This document shows positions 1-8,794 of a stretch of DNA of 64,000 nt, piece after piece; within the stretch, counting starts at the first letter, position 1, and every line of letters starts with the position of its first letter. The position numbers and the translations under genes were made by a program. The notes below the pieces were generated by a model. The model was not told the origin of the DNA, searched no databases, and saw only the letters and a list, made by a program, of their open reading frames with translations. This stretch comes from Borreliella yangtzensis (GTDB lineage: Bacteria; Spirochaetota; Spirochaetia; Borreliales; Borreliaceae): assembly GCF_014201775.1 (NCBI RefSeq), contig NZ_JACHFG010000001.1, positions 52,445 through 116,444 on the forward strand, given 5' to 3'.

Positions 1-1040
1 TTGTTACTGTTTGTGCTCTTTTTTTTATTGAGCATCTTTTAGATTTATTGGGTGTAAAAGGCGAGCTTAAAGAACTTTCAAGAGTTTATTTTTATGTAAC
101 AATTTTTGGAATACCTATTATGTTTTTAAGTATTTCAATTACATATATTTTAAATGCTCAAGGAGAAACCATCCTTTCAATGATAATAGTTTTATTTGCC
201 AATATTGTTAACTTTATTCTCGATCCAATTTTAATATTTAGTTTCAATATGGGTATTGTTGGGGCTGCTTGGGCTACTTTATTTTCAAAATTGTTAACAG
301 TTGTTTTTTATTTATTTTTGACTTACAAGCTAAATCGTGGATTAAAAATTTATCCAAAGGATTTAGCGCCAAATATAAGATTTATTAAAGAAATTGTTAA
401 TTTGGGGTTGCCTTCAACTTTTGGGCAAATAATGGTTTCGTTGTCTTTTTTTATTTTTAATTATATTGTTATTGAGATTAGTCCGAAATTTTTAGCAGCG
501 TACGGACTTACAAATACCATTATTTCCTTTTTGTTTCTTCCTGCCATGGGAATTGGTACTGGAATTATTTCAATTGTTGGTCAAAATCTTGGTGCTAAGA
601 AAATGAATAGGGTGGGCGAAGTTTTGAAAAAAGGATTTTTTATTTCTTTAGTAATTTTATTAATAATAAATTCTATTGTTATTATTAATAGACAGTTTGT
701 ATTAAGGTTGTTTACAAATGATTTAGAAGTTTTAAATTATGCTAATAATTATTTATTGTTAACAACTATTGGTACTTTTGGATATGGACTACAACAAGTG
801 TTTTTTGGAGGACTCATAGGGTCTGGTAGGACAAAAATTGCAATGATTATTGTTTTTATTAGATTGTGGCTTATTCGCCTTCCAGTAGTTTTTATTTTTC
901 AATATTTTGGTATAATTGAGGATTCTTTGGGTTATGCTTTTATAATTTCAAATTATTTAGCAATTATAATTTTAGCTGTTTTTACTTGTACTTGTTATTG
1001 GAATAAGTCTGTTTTAATTAAAAAATACAATAGTAATTGA
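1..1040 (+). CDS. MATE family multidrug/Na+ antiporter, 3' part (gene begins before the window)
   Basis: The reading frame is open from base 3, so the gene is cut by the window edge and its true start is not visible. The visible 346 or so residues are almost entirely hydrophobic helices with short polar loops, including a segment with GTGIISIVGQNLGA near the middle. That G/Q/N-rich motif is typical of the second half of MATE transporters, which export cationic compounds in exchange for Na+ or H+. The C-terminus is a short basic tail after the last helix. A family-level call is safe; the substrate cannot be inferred. It faces the lipoprotein gene at 1226-1615. Confidence 0.85.
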   Translation, partial: VTVCALFFIEHLLDLLGVKGELKELSRVYFYVTIFGIPIMFLSISITYILNAQGETILSMIIVLFANIVNFILDPILIFSFNMGIVGAAWATLFSKLLTVVFYLFLTYKLNRGLKIYPKDLAPNIRFIKEIVNLGLPSTFGQIMVSLSFFIFNYIVIEISPKFLAAYGLTNTIISFLFLPAMGIGTGIISIVGQNLGAKKMNRVGEVLKKGFFISLVILLIINSIVIINRQFVLRLFTNDLEVLNYANNYLLLTTIGTFGYGLQQVFFGGLIGSGRTKIAMIIVFIRLWLIRLPVVFIFQYFGIIEDSLGYAFIISNYLAIIILAVFTCTCYWNKSVLIKKYNSN

Positions 1041-1073
1041 GATTTATTTATGTTTTAATAAAGGAAATAGTTG

Positions 1074-1117
1074 ATTTATTTTAAGTAAATTTAATATTTT
1101 TGGTCTTTAAAATAAAT
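1074..1117. terminator. AT-only inverted repeat between convergent genes, possible bidirectional terminator
   Basis: ATTTATTTTAA at 1074-1084 is the exact reverse complement of 1107-1117, giving an 11-bp stem and a 22-nt loop. It lies 34 bases after the MATE stop, between two convergent genes. The stem has no G-C pair and the T tract after it is only 3-4 long, so termination is plausible but weak. Confidence 0.35.
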
Positions 1118-1225
1118 TTTAGATTCTTTGTTAATTTATTTTTGTGTGTAGTAGTTTATTTATAGTAAAGCTTATTTCAAGTTTAATTAATTTTAATAAT
1201 TTTGTTTTTAAATTGCTACAATTTG

Positions 1226-1615
1226 TTATTGTTTTTCAAAAATGTATAATATGTTTTTTCTTTTAGTATTGATTTTAGTTTTTAAATGAAAAGTTTTTGT
1301 CTCAAATCCATTAAGTTTTTCTCTAATTAATTCACCCGTTTTGCTGCCTTCTTTAAAAATTGCCAATGAATTTGCATTTATATTGTCGCTACTTTTGTTT
1401 TTTAGAGTAATTATTAGATTGTTTTTGCTGTCGGATTTGTAATTTATTATTTCTACTTTTTTATTAGTTTTTATAGTGCTAATAAGATAGGTAATTTCTT
1501 GTGCATGTTCTTTTGATTTTATTGTGCTTGTTTTCATGCAAGATATGAAAACAATTGAAATGCTAAGAATTGTAAATATTGTTAGTAACTTAAGCTTAAA
1601 TTTTTTAGTTTTCAT
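1226..1615 (-). CDS. Small predicted lipoprotein of unknown function
   Basis: The 129-residue product starts with a lysine-rich n-region, then a hydrophobic stretch ending FISC with the cysteine at residue 26. This fits the relaxed lipobox of spirochaetes, so the mature protein would be lipidated and about 104 residues long. The rest is a K/N-rich, probably beta-strand domain with conserved-looking NLIITLKNKS and TFHLKTKI stretches, reminiscent of small beta-sandwich lipoproteins. I do not recognise a family. It is a single-gene unit. There is no Shine-Dalgarno sequence before the ATG, and a near-consensus promoter ends 7 bases upstream of it. Confidence 0.75.
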   Translation of the reverse strand: MKTKKFKLKLLTIFTILSISIVFISCMKTSTIKSKEHAQEITYLISTIKTNKKVEIINYKSDSKNNLIITLKNKSSDNINANSLAIFKEGSKTGELIREKLNGFETKTFHLKTKINTKRKNILYIFEKQ

Positions 1616-1622
1616 TATTTTT

Positions 1623-1651
1623 ATTATATTTTTTTATTGGGCTAGTGTTAA
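1623..1651 (-). promoter_or_regulatory. Sigma-70-type promoter of the lipoprotein gene, nearly leaderless
   Basis: On the minus strand, TTAACA (1651-1646), a 17-base spacer and a perfect TATAAT (1628-1623) precede the ATG at 1615. Only seven bases separate the -10 box from the start codon. The expected transcript therefore begins at the ATG or one base before it. Confidence 0.65.
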
Positions 1652-1728
1652 TCTTTGATTAATATAAATTTCATGTTAAATATTAATACCGTTGTTTGAG
1701 ATTAATTGAGTTTAAAAGTTGAATCATA

Positions 1729-1757
1729 TTGACTATATTTTATAAAATGTGTAAAAT
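1729..1757 (+). promoter_or_regulatory. Promoter of the tuf-S10-spc-alpha transcription unit
   Basis: TTGACT (1729-1734), a 17-base spacer and TAAAAT (1752-1757) match the sigma-70 consensus at 5/6 and 5/6. The predicted start is near 1764, leaving a leader of about 178 bases before tuf. This is the best promoter match upstream of the ribosomal cluster. A weaker alternative, TTGATT at 1832 with TATTTT at 1855, lies downstream of the hairpin. Confidence 0.6.
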
Positions 1758-1770
1758 TTTAAAGCTATTA

Positions 1771-1833
1771 AAATTTTTTAGAAAAACACGCAGTGCGGGT
1801 CAATTTCTAAAAATTGATTTTTTATTTTTTTTT
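1771..1833 (+). promoter_or_regulatory. Attenuator-like leader: two mutually exclusive hairpins and a T tract before tuf
   Basis: TTTTTAGAAA (1775-1784) pairs perfectly with 1804-1813, enclosing a 19-base loop that contains CGCAGTGCG. A second hairpin, TCAATTT (1800-1806) with AAATTGA (1811-1817), uses some of the same bases and is followed directly by a 16-base T-rich run (1818-1833). The two folds cannot coexist. The arrangement is that of an intrinsic terminator with an alternative upstream pairing, placed inside the tuf leader if the 1729 promoter is used. What would control the switch is unknown. Confidence 0.45.
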
Positions 1834-1941
1834 GATTGTTTGTAGCTATTTTCTTATTTTGATAAGATTAAATTTATTAAAATTTTTTAAAGGGATTAAA
1901 CGTAAGTAGCTATTTAGAATGTTAAATTTAGGAGGTTAATC

Positions 1942-3126
1942 ATGGCAAAAGAAGTTTTTCAAAGAACAAAGCCGCACATGAATGTTGGAACAATAGGACA
2001 TGTTGATCATGGTAAAACAACATTAACAGCGGCTATCAGCATTTATTGTTCAAAATTAAATAAAGATGCAAAGGCATTAAAGTACGAAGATATTGATAAT
2101 GCACCTGAAGAGAAAGCAAGGGGAATAACAATTAATGCTAGGCATATTGAGTACGAAACAGCTAATAGGCATTATGCTCATGTAGATTGTCCAGGCCATG
2201 CTGATTATATAAAAAATATGATTACAGGAGCAGCTCAAATGGATGCAGCGATACTTTTAGTTGCTGCTGATAGTGGTGCTGAGCCCCAAACAAAAGAGCA
2301 TTTGCTTCTTGCTCAAAGAATGGGAATAAAGAAAATAATAGTGTTTTTAAATAAATTAGACTTGGCAGATCCCGAGCTTGTTGAACTTGTTGAAGTAGAA
2401 GTTTTAGAGCTTGTTGAAAAATATGGATTTTCATCTGATACTCCAATAATCAAGGGTTCGGCTTTTGGGGCTATGTCAAATCCAGAAGATCCTGAGTCTA
2501 CAAAATGTATTAAAGAACTTCTTGAATCTATGGATAATTATTTTGATCTTCCAGAAAGAGATATTGACAAGCCATTTTTGCTTGCTGTTGAAGATGTATT
2601 TTCTATTTCAGGAAGAGGTACTGTTGCTACTGGGCGTATTGAAAGGGGTGTTATTAAGGTTGGCCAAGAAGTTGAAATAGTTGGTATTAAAGAAACCAGA
2701 AAAACTACTGTTACTGGTGTTGAAATGTTTCAAAAAATTCTTGAACAAGGTCAAGCAGGAGATAATGTTGGTCTTCTTTTGAGAGGAGTTGATAAAAAAG
2801 ATATTGAGAGAGGACAGGTTTTGTCAGCTCCAGGTACAATTACTCCACACAAAAAGTTTAAAGCTTCAATTTATTGTTTAACTAAAGAAGAAGGCGGTAG
2901 GCACAAGCCATTTTTTCCAGGGTATAGGCCACAATTCTTTTTTAGAACAACCGATGTTACTGGTGTTGTTGCTTTAGAAGGTAAAGAAATGGTTATGCCT
3001 GGGGACAATGTTGATATTGTTGTTGAGCTGATCTCTTCAATAGCTATGGATAAAAATGTAGAATTTGCTGTTAGAGAAGGTGGGAGAACTGTTGCCTCAG
3101 GAAGAATTCTTGAGATATTGGAATAG
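1942..3126 (+). CDS. tuf: Elongation factor Tu
   Basis: This GTPase delivers aminoacyl-tRNA to the ribosomal A site. The 394-residue protein has the G1 motif GHVDHGKT near residues 19-26, the switch II motif DCPGH and the NKLD guanine-specificity motif. All three EF-Tu domains are present at normal length, including [13 protein letters not shown] at the start of domain 2. AGGAGG six bases before ATG fixes the start. It heads the ribosomal protein operon, whereas in many bacteria tuf follows rpsL-rpsG-fusA. Those three are absent here, and fusA stands alone at 56855-58936. Confidence 0.98.
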   Translation: MAKEVFQRTKPHMNVGTIGHVDHGKTTLTAAISIYCSKLNKDAKALKYEDIDNAPEEKARGITINARHIEYETANRHYAHVDCPGHADYIKNMITGAAQMDAAILLVAADSGAEPQTKEHLLLAQRMGIKKIIVFLNKLDLADPELVELVEVEVLELVEKYGFSSDTPIIKGSAFGAMSNPEDPESTKCIKELLESMDNYFDLPERDIDKPFLLAVEDVFSISGRGTVATGRIERGVIKVGQEVEIVGIKETRKTTVTGVEMFQKILEQGQAGDNVGLLLRGVDKKDIERGQVLSAPGTITPHKKFKASIYCLTKEEGGRHKPFFPGYRPQFFFRTTDVTGVVALEGKEMVMPGDNVDIVVELISSIAMDKNVEFAVREGGRTVASGRILEILE

Positions 3127-3182
3127 TTTAAGGCTTTAGAGATATATTTAATTTTATACTCTCTAATGTTTAGGAGAATAAA

Positions 3183-3494
3183 TTGATTGCTAAAGATAAG
3201 ATACGCGTAAGATTATTTAGTTTTGATGTTAAAATATTAGATCAGAGTGCAGAATCTATTGTTAAAGCTGTTCAGAAGGCTAAGGCTCAGATTAAGGGCC
3301 CAATCCCTTTGCCGACAAAAATAAAAAAATATACTGTTTTACGTTCTCCTCATGTCAATAAAAAGTCAAGAGAGCAATTTGAGATGAGAACTCATAAAAG
3401 GCTTATTGATATCTTAGAGCCTACTTCCGCTTTAATGGATTCTTTAATGAAATTAGAGCTTCCAGCAGGTGTTGAGGTAGATATTAAACAGTAA
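3183..3494 (+). CDS. rpsJ: 30S ribosomal protein S10
   Basis: S10 is part of the 30S head and, as NusE, also takes part in transcription antitermination. The 103-residue product has the expected [12 protein letters not shown] start and the diagnostic loop around [20 protein letters not shown]. The start codon is TTG, set by AGGAG six bases upstream; no ATG is available near the conserved N-terminus. It follows tuf after a 56-base gap without an obvious terminator, so the S10 genes probably share tuf's transcript. Confidence 0.97.
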
Positions 3495-3529
3495 ATGATA
3501 TTTTAAGTATGTGAATTTGAGGTGTTTTA

Positions 3530-4150
3530 ATGTTGGGATTGATTGGAAAAAAAGTTGGCATGACTCAGATATTTCAAAAAAATGGTATTGTTGTTCCTGT
3601 TACTGTTATAGAGTTTCAGCCCAATTATATTATAGGGAAGAAAACGGTTGATAGAGATGGTTATAGCGCTCTTATAGCAGGTTCTGTTGATCTTAAAGGT
3701 TCTAGAGTTTCAAAGCCTATAAAAGGTCAATATAAAAGTTTAAAGGATATTGAGCCTAAAAAATATGTAATAGAGTTTAAGGGTCTTGATGGGTACGATG
3801 CTGGTGATGAGATTAAGATTGATGTTTTTAAATCAGTTAAGTATGTAGATGTTACAGGCACTACTAAAGGCAAAGGTTTTCAAGGGGCTATGAAAAGGCA
3901 TAATTTTAGTGGTGGACCAGCTTCTCATGGATCAAAATTTCATAGACATCTTGGTGGAACAGGGCAAGCTACTACTCCCGCAAGAACATTTAAAGGGACC
4001 AAAATGGCTGGTAGAATGGGCGGAAATCAACAAACTATTCAAAATCTTGAAGTTGTTTTAATTGATGAGGAAAGAAGAGCCATTTTAGTAAAAGGAGCTG
4101 TTCCCGGTGCTAAAGGTTCTTTTGTTGTTGTTAAGAAATCTAAAAAGTAG
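3530..4150 (+). CDS. rplC: 50S ribosomal protein L3
   Basis: L3 is an early 23S rRNA binder whose long loop reaches the peptidyl-transferase centre. The 206-residue protein begins MLGLIGKKVGMTQIF and contains the central loop with KGFQGAMKRHNF and GTGQATTPARTFKG, with the usual Gln in GGNQQT. Length is normal for bacteria. GAGGTG precedes the ATG. It is third in the operon, in the standard order before rplD. Confidence 0.98.
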   Translation: MLGLIGKKVGMTQIFQKNGIVVPVTVIEFQPNYIIGKKTVDRDGYSALIAGSVDLKGSRVSKPIKGQYKSLKDIEPKKYVIEFKGLDGYDAGDEIKIDVFKSVKYVDVTGTTKGKGFQGAMKRHNFSGGPASHGSKFHRHLGGTGQATTPARTFKGTKMAGRMGGNQQTIQNLEVVLIDEERRAILVKGAVPGAKGSFVVVKKSKK

Positions 4151-4159
4151 GTATTTAGT

Positions 4160-4822
4160 ATGGAAAGGAAAGTTTTTTCTAAAGATGGTAAAGAGATTAG
4201 AACCATAAACTTGGATGATAGAGTTTTTAATATAGAAATTAGTCATGGGTCTATTTATAATGCTATAAAAAATGAGCTGTCTAATCTTAGGGTTGGAACA
4301 TCTTCAACTAAAACCAGATCAGAGGTCAGAGGTAGTTCTAAAAAGCCTTGGAAGCAAAAAGGAACTGGTAGAGCTAGAGTGGGTACAAAGCGAAATCCAG
4401 TTTGGATTGGCGGAGGTATAGCATTAGGGCCAAAACCTAGAGATTATAGCTATAGACTACCCAAAAAAGTAAAAAGGCTTGCATTTAAATCTGTATTAAG
4501 TTTACATGCTGCTGATGAAAATAATTTTAAAGTTATTGAGAATTTTAATATTGAATCGGGAAAAACAAAAGATCTTGCTTTAATAATAAAGAATTTCGCA
4601 AGTTTCAATGGTAGGGTGGTTATTATTTTAGGCAATGATGATCAGATGATCAAAAGAGCTGGTAAAAATATAAGAGATTTAAAGGTTTTGTCTTTTGATA
4701 AACTTAGAGTTGTTGATTTGTTTTATGCAAAGAATTTAATAGCTCTAGAATCTGCCGTTAACAAACTCAATGAGTTTTATGTTAAAGAAAAAGATGTTGA
4801 GGATAAGTATGAAAGCTTATGA
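4160..4822 (+). CDS. rplD: 50S ribosomal protein L4
   Basis: L4 lines the peptide exit tunnel. The product has 220 residues, with the basic tunnel loop RSEVRGSSKKPWKQKGTGRA near residues 54-75 and the GGGIALGPKPRDY motif after it. Translation starts at an ATG nine bases after the rplC stop. The last 14 bases overlap the start of rplW in another frame, so the two are probably translationally coupled. In some bacteria L4 autoregulates its own operon; nothing here shows that. Confidence 0.97.
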   Translation: MERKVFSKDGKEIRTINLDDRVFNIEISHGSIYNAIKNELSNLRVGTSSTKTRSEVRGSSKKPWKQKGTGRARVGTKRNPVWIGGGIALGPKPRDYSYRLPKKVKRLAFKSVLSLHAADENNFKVIENFNIESGKTKDLALIIKNFASFNGRVVIILGNDDQMIKRAGKNIRDLKVLSFDKLRVVDLFYAKNLIALESAVNKLNEFYVKEKDVEDKYESL

Positions 4823-5105
4823 TATAATAATTTCACCTATGCTTACTGAAAAAACCAATACTCAAAGAGAAAGTATTAATGTTTATGTTTTTAAGGTTAA
4901 TAAAAGAGCAAATAAAAAAGAAGTTAATGCTGCAATAAAAGAACTTTTCAATGTTACTCCAGTGTCGTGTAATTTGCTTAATATTAAAAGTAGAACGAAG
5001 ATTGTGGTGTCTCGAAAAGGATACCCTATAGGTAAAGGAAAAACTTCTTCATGGAAGAAGGCGTATGTTTATCTCAAAAAGGAAGATAAAATAGATATTT
5101 TTTAG
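4809..5105 (+). CDS. rplW: 50S ribosomal protein L23
   Basis: L23 sits at the exit-tunnel mouth and is the docking site for trigger factor and SRP. I start it at the internal ATG at 4809 (98 residues, MKAYDIIISPMLTEKT), because this is the conserved N-terminus and gives the family's normal length. A longer frame reaches back to 4770 inside rplD but adds 13 unrelated residues. It contains the expected VNKRANKKEV and loop RKGYPIGKGKTSSWKKA. It overlaps the end of rplD by 14 bases. Confidence 0.96.
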   Translation: MKAYDIIISPMLTEKTNTQRESINVYVFKVNKRANKKEVNAAIKELFNVTPVSCNLLNIKSRTKIVVSRKGYPIGKGKTSSWKKAYVYLKKEDKIDIF

Positions 5106-5126
5106 TGGTTTTGGAGAAAAATAAAT

Positions 5127-5960
5127 ATGGGTATTAAGACTTATAAGCCAAAAACTTCTTCTTTGCGCTATAAGACGACTTTATCTTTTGATGATTTGAC
5201 CAAAGGTAATGAGCCTTTAAAATCTTTAACAAAAGGTAGAAAATTTAAATCAGGCAGAGATTCTTCTGGTAGGATTACTATTAGAAGAAGGGGTGGTGGG
5301 CATAAGAGAAAGTATAGGTTGATTGATTTTAATAGAAGAGATAGATTTAGTATTCCTGCTCGAGTTGCTTCTATTGAATATGATCCAAATAGAAGTGCTA
5401 ATATAGCTTTGCTTGTTTATAAAGACGGAGAAAAAAGGTATATTCTTTCTCCGAAAGGCATTAAGGTTGGAGATGTTTTGGAAAGTGGTCCGAATGCCCC
5501 AATAAAGATTGGTAATGCTTTGCCCCTTGAAAATATTCCTATTGGGAGAACCATCCACAATATTGAGCTTAATGTAGGAAAAGGTGGGCAACTTGTAAGA
5601 AGTGCTGGTGGGTATGCTATGATACTTGCTTCCGACGGAAATTATGTCACTGTAAAATTATCATCTGGTGAAATGAGGTTAATTTTTAAAAAATGTATTG
5701 CAACGATTGGTGAGGTTGGAAATGAAGATTATGTCAATGTTTCGATAGGGAAAGCTGGTAAAAGTAGGTGGCTTGGTAGAAGGCCCAAGGTTAGAGGTGT
5801 TGCTATGAATCCTGTTGACCATCCGCATGGAGGTGGTGAAGGAAAAACTTCTGGTGGTCGCCATCCCGTGTCTCCTTGGGGACAGCCTACTAAGGGCTAT
5901 AAGACTCGCAAGAAGAAGAGATATTCAGATAAATTTATTATTAAAAGAAGAAATAAGTAG
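5127..5960 (+). CDS. rplB: 50S ribosomal protein L2
   Basis: L2 binds 23S rRNA and is needed for subunit joining and peptidyl transfer. The 277-residue protein shows the [20 protein letters not shown]-terminal element, the central SH3-like fold and the C-terminal [17 protein letters not shown] motif, whose His is near the peptidyl-transferase centre. Both length and motif order are normal. GGAG lies upstream of the ATG, and the next gene follows nine bases after the stop. Confidence 0.98.
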   Translation: MGIKTYKPKTSSLRYKTTLSFDDLTKGNEPLKSLTKGRKFKSGRDSSGRITIRRRGGGHKRKYRLIDFNRRDRFSIPARVASIEYDPNRSANIALLVYKDGEKRYILSPKGIKVGDVLESGPNAPIKIGNALPLENIPIGRTIHNIELNVGKGGQLVRSAGGYAMILASDGNYVTVKLSSGEMRLIFKKCIATIGEVGNEDYVNVSIGKAGKSRWLGRRPKVRGVAMNPVDHPHGGGEGKTSGGRHPVSPWGQPTKGYKTRKKKRYSDKFIIKRRNK

Positions 5961-5969
5961 GAGAGTGCA

Positions 5970-6248
5970 GTGGCAAGATCTATTAAAAAGGGACCTTTTA
6001 TAGAAAAGAGTCTTTATCAAAAAGTTTTATCATCTTTTGGAAGTGAGAAGAGAGTTGTTATTAAAACTTACTCTAGATCTTCAACAATAATTCCTGAAAT
6101 GGTAAGTCTTACTATATCTGTTTACAATGGAAAGACTTTTATACCTGTTTATATTACTGAGGATCTTGTAGGGCATAAGCTTGGCGAGTTTTCACCTACA
6201 AGGATTTTTAGAGGACATGCTAAGTCAGACAAAAAGGGAAGGAAGTAA
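5970..6248 (+). CDS. rpsS: 30S ribosomal protein S19
   Basis: S19 lies in the 30S head, pairs with S13 and touches A-site tRNA. The 92-residue product begins [15 protein letters not shown] and carries [13 protein letters not shown] and the C-terminal [17 protein letters not shown], all diagnostic. The start codon is GTG, preceded by GGAG. It lies between rplB and rplV, as expected. Confidence 0.97.
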   Translation: MARSIKKGPFIEKSLYQKVLSSFGSEKRVVIKTYSRSSTIIPEMVSLTISVYNGKTFIPVYITEDLVGHKLGEFSPTRIFRGHAKSDKKGRK

Positions 6249-6255
6249 AGTATTT

Positions 6256-6618
6256 ATGTTGATAAATAGAAGATATACAGCAAAGGGCAAAAATTTACCC
6301 TCTTCTCCAAAAAAAGTTAGGCCAATAGCCGACAATATACGAGGGGAATCTTATGTTAAAGCTATTGCAGCGCTTTGTTCTATGCCTAATAAAGGAGCTA
6401 AGCTTTTAGAAAAAGTTGTTAAATCAGCAGCATCAAATGCAATGTATCACAACAAAAATCTTTCCGAAGACATGATATTTATTAAAATAGTCATGGTTGA
6501 TGATGGACGTCGTCGTAAGAAGATTTGGCCTAGAGCTAGAGGCAGGGCTGATAGGCTTGTTAATAGAAGTTGTCATATTTTTGTTGAGGTTGATGAAAAA
6601 AAGGATATTAAAGGATAA
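6256..6618 (+). CDS. rplV: 50S ribosomal protein L22
   Basis: L22 contacts all 23S domains and lines the exit tunnel with its hairpin. I place the start at ATG 6256 (120 residues), eight bases after the rpsS stop and downstream of GGAAGGAAG. The frame is open back to 6181, but that part overlaps rpsS and is not conserved in type. The tunnel hairpin appears as DDGRRRKKIWPRARGRADR, with the AxGRA-like end typical of the macrolide-contact loop. Confidence 0.96.
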   Translation: MLINRRYTAKGKNLPSSPKKVRPIADNIRGESYVKAIAALCSMPNKGAKLLEKVVKSAASNAMYHNKNLSEDMIFIKIVMVDDGRRRKKIWPRARGRADRLVNRSCHIFVEVDEKKDIKG

Positions 6619-6621
6619 AGC

Positions 6622-7497
6622 ATGGGTCAAAAAGTACATCCATATAGCTTAAGGGTAAAAATTAATAAGGATTGGAAATCAAAGTGGTATTTTGATAAAA
6701 AGTTGTATTCTACGATTCTTCATGAAGACTTTTTAATAAGATTAGAAATCATGAAGTTTCTTAAAGGGATTAAGTTTGATATTTCTGATATAGAAATAAT
6801 TAGAAATAATCCTCAAAAAGTAACGGTAGTAATTGTTACTCCAAGGCCCGGTTCTGTGATAGGGCTTAAAGGTTCTAATCTTGAAAAGATTGGCCAATTG
6901 TTAACTAAAAAAATTTCTAAAAAGATTAGTATTAAAATCAAAGAGGTTAAAAGACCGGAGCTTGATGCTCAAATTATTGCCAATGGGATTGCAAAACAAG
7001 TAGAAAATAGAGTGTCTTATAGGAAAGTTCTAAAATCATCTCTTTCTACTTCTATGTTAAAGGGTGCTCAAGGGTTAAAAATTAAGATTGCTGGTAGACT
7101 TGGTGGGGCTGAGATTGCGAGAAGTTTTGAAGTTAAGGAAGGTCGGGTTCCTTTACATACTCTTAGAGCTAATATAGATTACGGGTTTTCTGAAGCTCAA
7201 ACTACTTATGGCATTATTGGAGTTAAGGTTTGGTTATTTAAAGGTGAGGTTTTGGGGAGACAAACCAATTCTGATGCTGGTCAGGTAATAAATAAAAAGC
7301 CTTTTAGGGAAAGAAGCGAGACCGTTAAAAATTTTGATAAAATTTTAAATAATAAAGAAAAGTCTAATGAAAAGCAAACTAGAGGTTTAAATAAAAAAGA
7401 TGGAGTATCTAAAGACGAAGCAAATCTTTTAAATAAACTTAGTTTGCCTTTTTCTGAAGAAAGAGTCGATTCTAACGATCAGAATATTGGAGGATGA
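6622..7497 (+). CDS. rpsC: 30S ribosomal protein S3 with an extra C-terminal tail
   Basis: S3 forms part of the mRNA entry channel and helicase. The 291-residue protein has the GQKVHPYSLRV start, a KH domain with the RPGSVIGLKGSNLEKIG element, and the C-terminal core ending VWLFKGEVL near residue 211. A further 80 residues follow that are rich in K, N, E and S and look disordered; most bacterial S3 proteins have a shorter tail. The stop is four bases before rplP, suggesting coupled translation. Confidence 0.97.
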   Translation: MGQKVHPYSLRVKINKDWKSKWYFDKKLYSTILHEDFLIRLEIMKFLKGIKFDISDIEIIRNNPQKVTVVIVTPRPGSVIGLKGSNLEKIGQLLTKKISKKISIKIKEVKRPELDAQIIANGIAKQVENRVSYRKVLKSSLSTSMLKGAQGLKIKIAGRLGGAEIARSFEVKEGRVPLHTLRANIDYGFSEAQTTYGIIGVKVWLFKGEVLGRQTNSDAGQVINKKPFRERSETVKNFDKILNNKEKSNEKQTRGLNKKDGVSKDEANLLNKLSLPFSEERVDSNDQNIGG

Positions 7498-7501
7498 TTA
7501 G

Positions 7502-7918
7502 ATGTTAAGTCCAAAAAAGGTTAAATATAGGAAAAAGCAGAGAGGAAGATTATCTGGAGAGGCTCAAAAGGGTAATAAAATTTCTTTTGGCGAATATGGA
7601 CTTGTTTCTTTGGAGACAAATTTTGTTACTGCTCGACAAATTGAAGCTGCTCGTATTGCAATGACTCGTAAAATAAAAAGAGGCGGAAGAGTGTGGATAA
7701 GGATATTTCCTGATATCCCTTATACTAAAAAACCAGCTGAAACTAGAATGGGTAAGGGCAAGGGGGGTGTTGATCATTGGAATGCCCCTGTTAAGCTTGG
7801 CACTGTTATGTTTGAAATGGCTGGAGTTGTGGAGGAACTTGCTCAAGAGGCTATGGCGCTTGCAAGTTCTAAGCTTCCAGTAAAAACCATGTTTGTTGTA
7901 AGGCGAGATTTGAGGTAA
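7502..7918 (+). CDS. rplP: 50S ribosomal protein L16
   Basis: L16 helps position A-site tRNA in the 50S subunit. The 138-residue product shows the [16 protein letters not shown] start, the [12 protein letters not shown] helix and the [15 protein letters not shown] loop near residue 80-95, where the universally conserved basic side chains sit. GGAGGATTAG upstream fixes the start. It is part of the tight rpsC-rplP-rpmC block. Confidence 0.98.
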   Translation: MLSPKKVKYRKKQRGRLSGEAQKGNKISFGEYGLVSLETNFVTARQIEAARIAMTRKIKRGGRVWIRIFPDIPYTKKPAETRMGKGKGGVDHWNAPVKLGTVMFEMAGVVEELAQEAMALASSKLPVKTMFVVRRDLR

Positions 7919-7920
7919 TT

Positions 7921-8121
7921 ATGTTGAAAAATTTTAAGAATTTTACTCTTGAGGACATGAAAGCTAAAAGGCTAGAATTAAAGAAAGAATATTTAGATTT
8001 AAGATTTAAATCTGTTGTTGGTCATGTTGAAAATCCTTTAAAGAAAAGAGAGATTAGGCGTGATATTGCGAGGCTTAATACAATGATTTGTGAATATGAA
8101 TTAGGTATTAGAAAGGTTTAA
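7921..8121 (+). CDS. rpmC: 50S ribosomal protein L29
   Basis: L29 is a small helical hairpin beside L23 at the tunnel exit. The 66-residue protein has the typical [15 protein letters not shown] helix and the [13 protein letters not shown] helix. It begins two bases after the rplP stop, so ribosomes probably re-initiate there. No oddities are seen. Confidence 0.95.
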   Translation: MLKNFKNFTLEDMKAKRLELKKEYLDLRFKSVVGHVENPLKKREIRRDIARLNTMICEYELGIRKV

Positions 8122-8129
8122 AAATATAT

Positions 8130-8384
8130 ATGGCAAGAGAAAATAAAAGAGAATTAATTGGTAAAGTTGTTAGTGACAAGATGTCTAAGACTATAGTAGT
8201 AGAAATTATTCAAAGAAAGATGCATCCAATTTATCATAAATATTTAAAGGTTAGCAAGAAAGTAAAAGCGCATGATGACAAAGAAGTTTCAAAGGTTGGT
8301 GATACGGTAAAAATTATTGAGGCTCGACCTATTAGTAAAGATAAAAGATGGGCTCTTGTTGAGGTTTTAGAAAAATTAAAATAG
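8130..8384 (+). CDS. rpsQ: 30S ribosomal protein S17
   Basis: S17 is an OB-fold primary binder of 16S rRNA. The 84-residue product has [16 protein letters not shown] near the N-terminus, the [13 protein letters not shown] loop and the [20 protein letters not shown] strand pair. Its length is normal. The gap to the preceding gene is eight bases and contains no strong Shine-Dalgarno sequence, so coupling to rpmC is likely. Confidence 0.96.
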   Translation: MARENKRELIGKVVSDKMSKTIVVEIIQRKMHPIYHKYLKVSKKVKAHDDKEVSKVGDTVKIIEARPISKDKRWALVEVLEKLK

Positions 8385-8411
8385 TTTTGATTTTTCTATA
8401 GGAGGTTGATT

Positions 8412-8780
8412 ATGATTCAGATGCAAACTTATTTAACAATTGCTGATAATACTGGTGGTAAGGTAGCCCAATGTATTAAAGTGCTTGGTGGTAGTAAAAG
8501 GCGTTATGCCAAAATTGGAGATATAATAACTATTGTAGTAAAGCAAGCAATTCCTAATTCTTCTGTTAAAAAAGGAGATGTGTATAAAGCTGTAATTGTC
8601 AGAACTTCTAAAGAAGTAAGACGTAAAAATGGAACTTATGTTAGGTTTGATGATAATGCTTGCGTGATACTTGATGCCAATTTAAACCCTAGGGGTAAAA
8701 GGGTATTTGGGCCTGTTGCAAGAGAACTTAGAGATGCTAATTTCATGAAGGTAATATCATTGGCTTCAGAGGTGGTATAG
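8412..8780 (+). CDS. rplN: 50S ribosomal protein L14
   Basis: L14 forms intersubunit bridges and is the docking site of the silencing factor RsfS. I choose ATG 8412 (122 residues, the family's usual length, [16 protein letters not shown]), because AGGAGG lies six bases before it. A TTG two codons earlier is too close to that site. [13 protein letters not shown] and [19 protein letters not shown] are diagnostic. Standard position between rpsQ and rplX. Confidence 0.97.
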   Translation: MIQMQTYLTIADNTGGKVAQCIKVLGGSKRRYAKIGDIITIVVKQAIPNSSVKKGDVYKAVIVRTSKEVRRKNGTYVRFDDNACVILDANLNPRGKRVFGPVARELRDANFMKVISLASEVV

Positions 8781-8794
8781 CAAAAGGGGGTTTT

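Noticed and set aside
1832..1860. An alternative tuf promoter (TTGATT with TATTTT)
   Set aside because: Match is weaker (-10 box 4/6) than the pair at 1729-1757; not excluded, only less likely.
4770..4808. An upstream start for rplW
   Set aside because: The added 13 residues lie inside rplD and are not part of the L23 N-terminus.
6181..6255. A longer L22 start
   Set aside because: It overlaps rpsS by 68 bases and adds residues not typical of L22; ATG 6256 gives the normal length.
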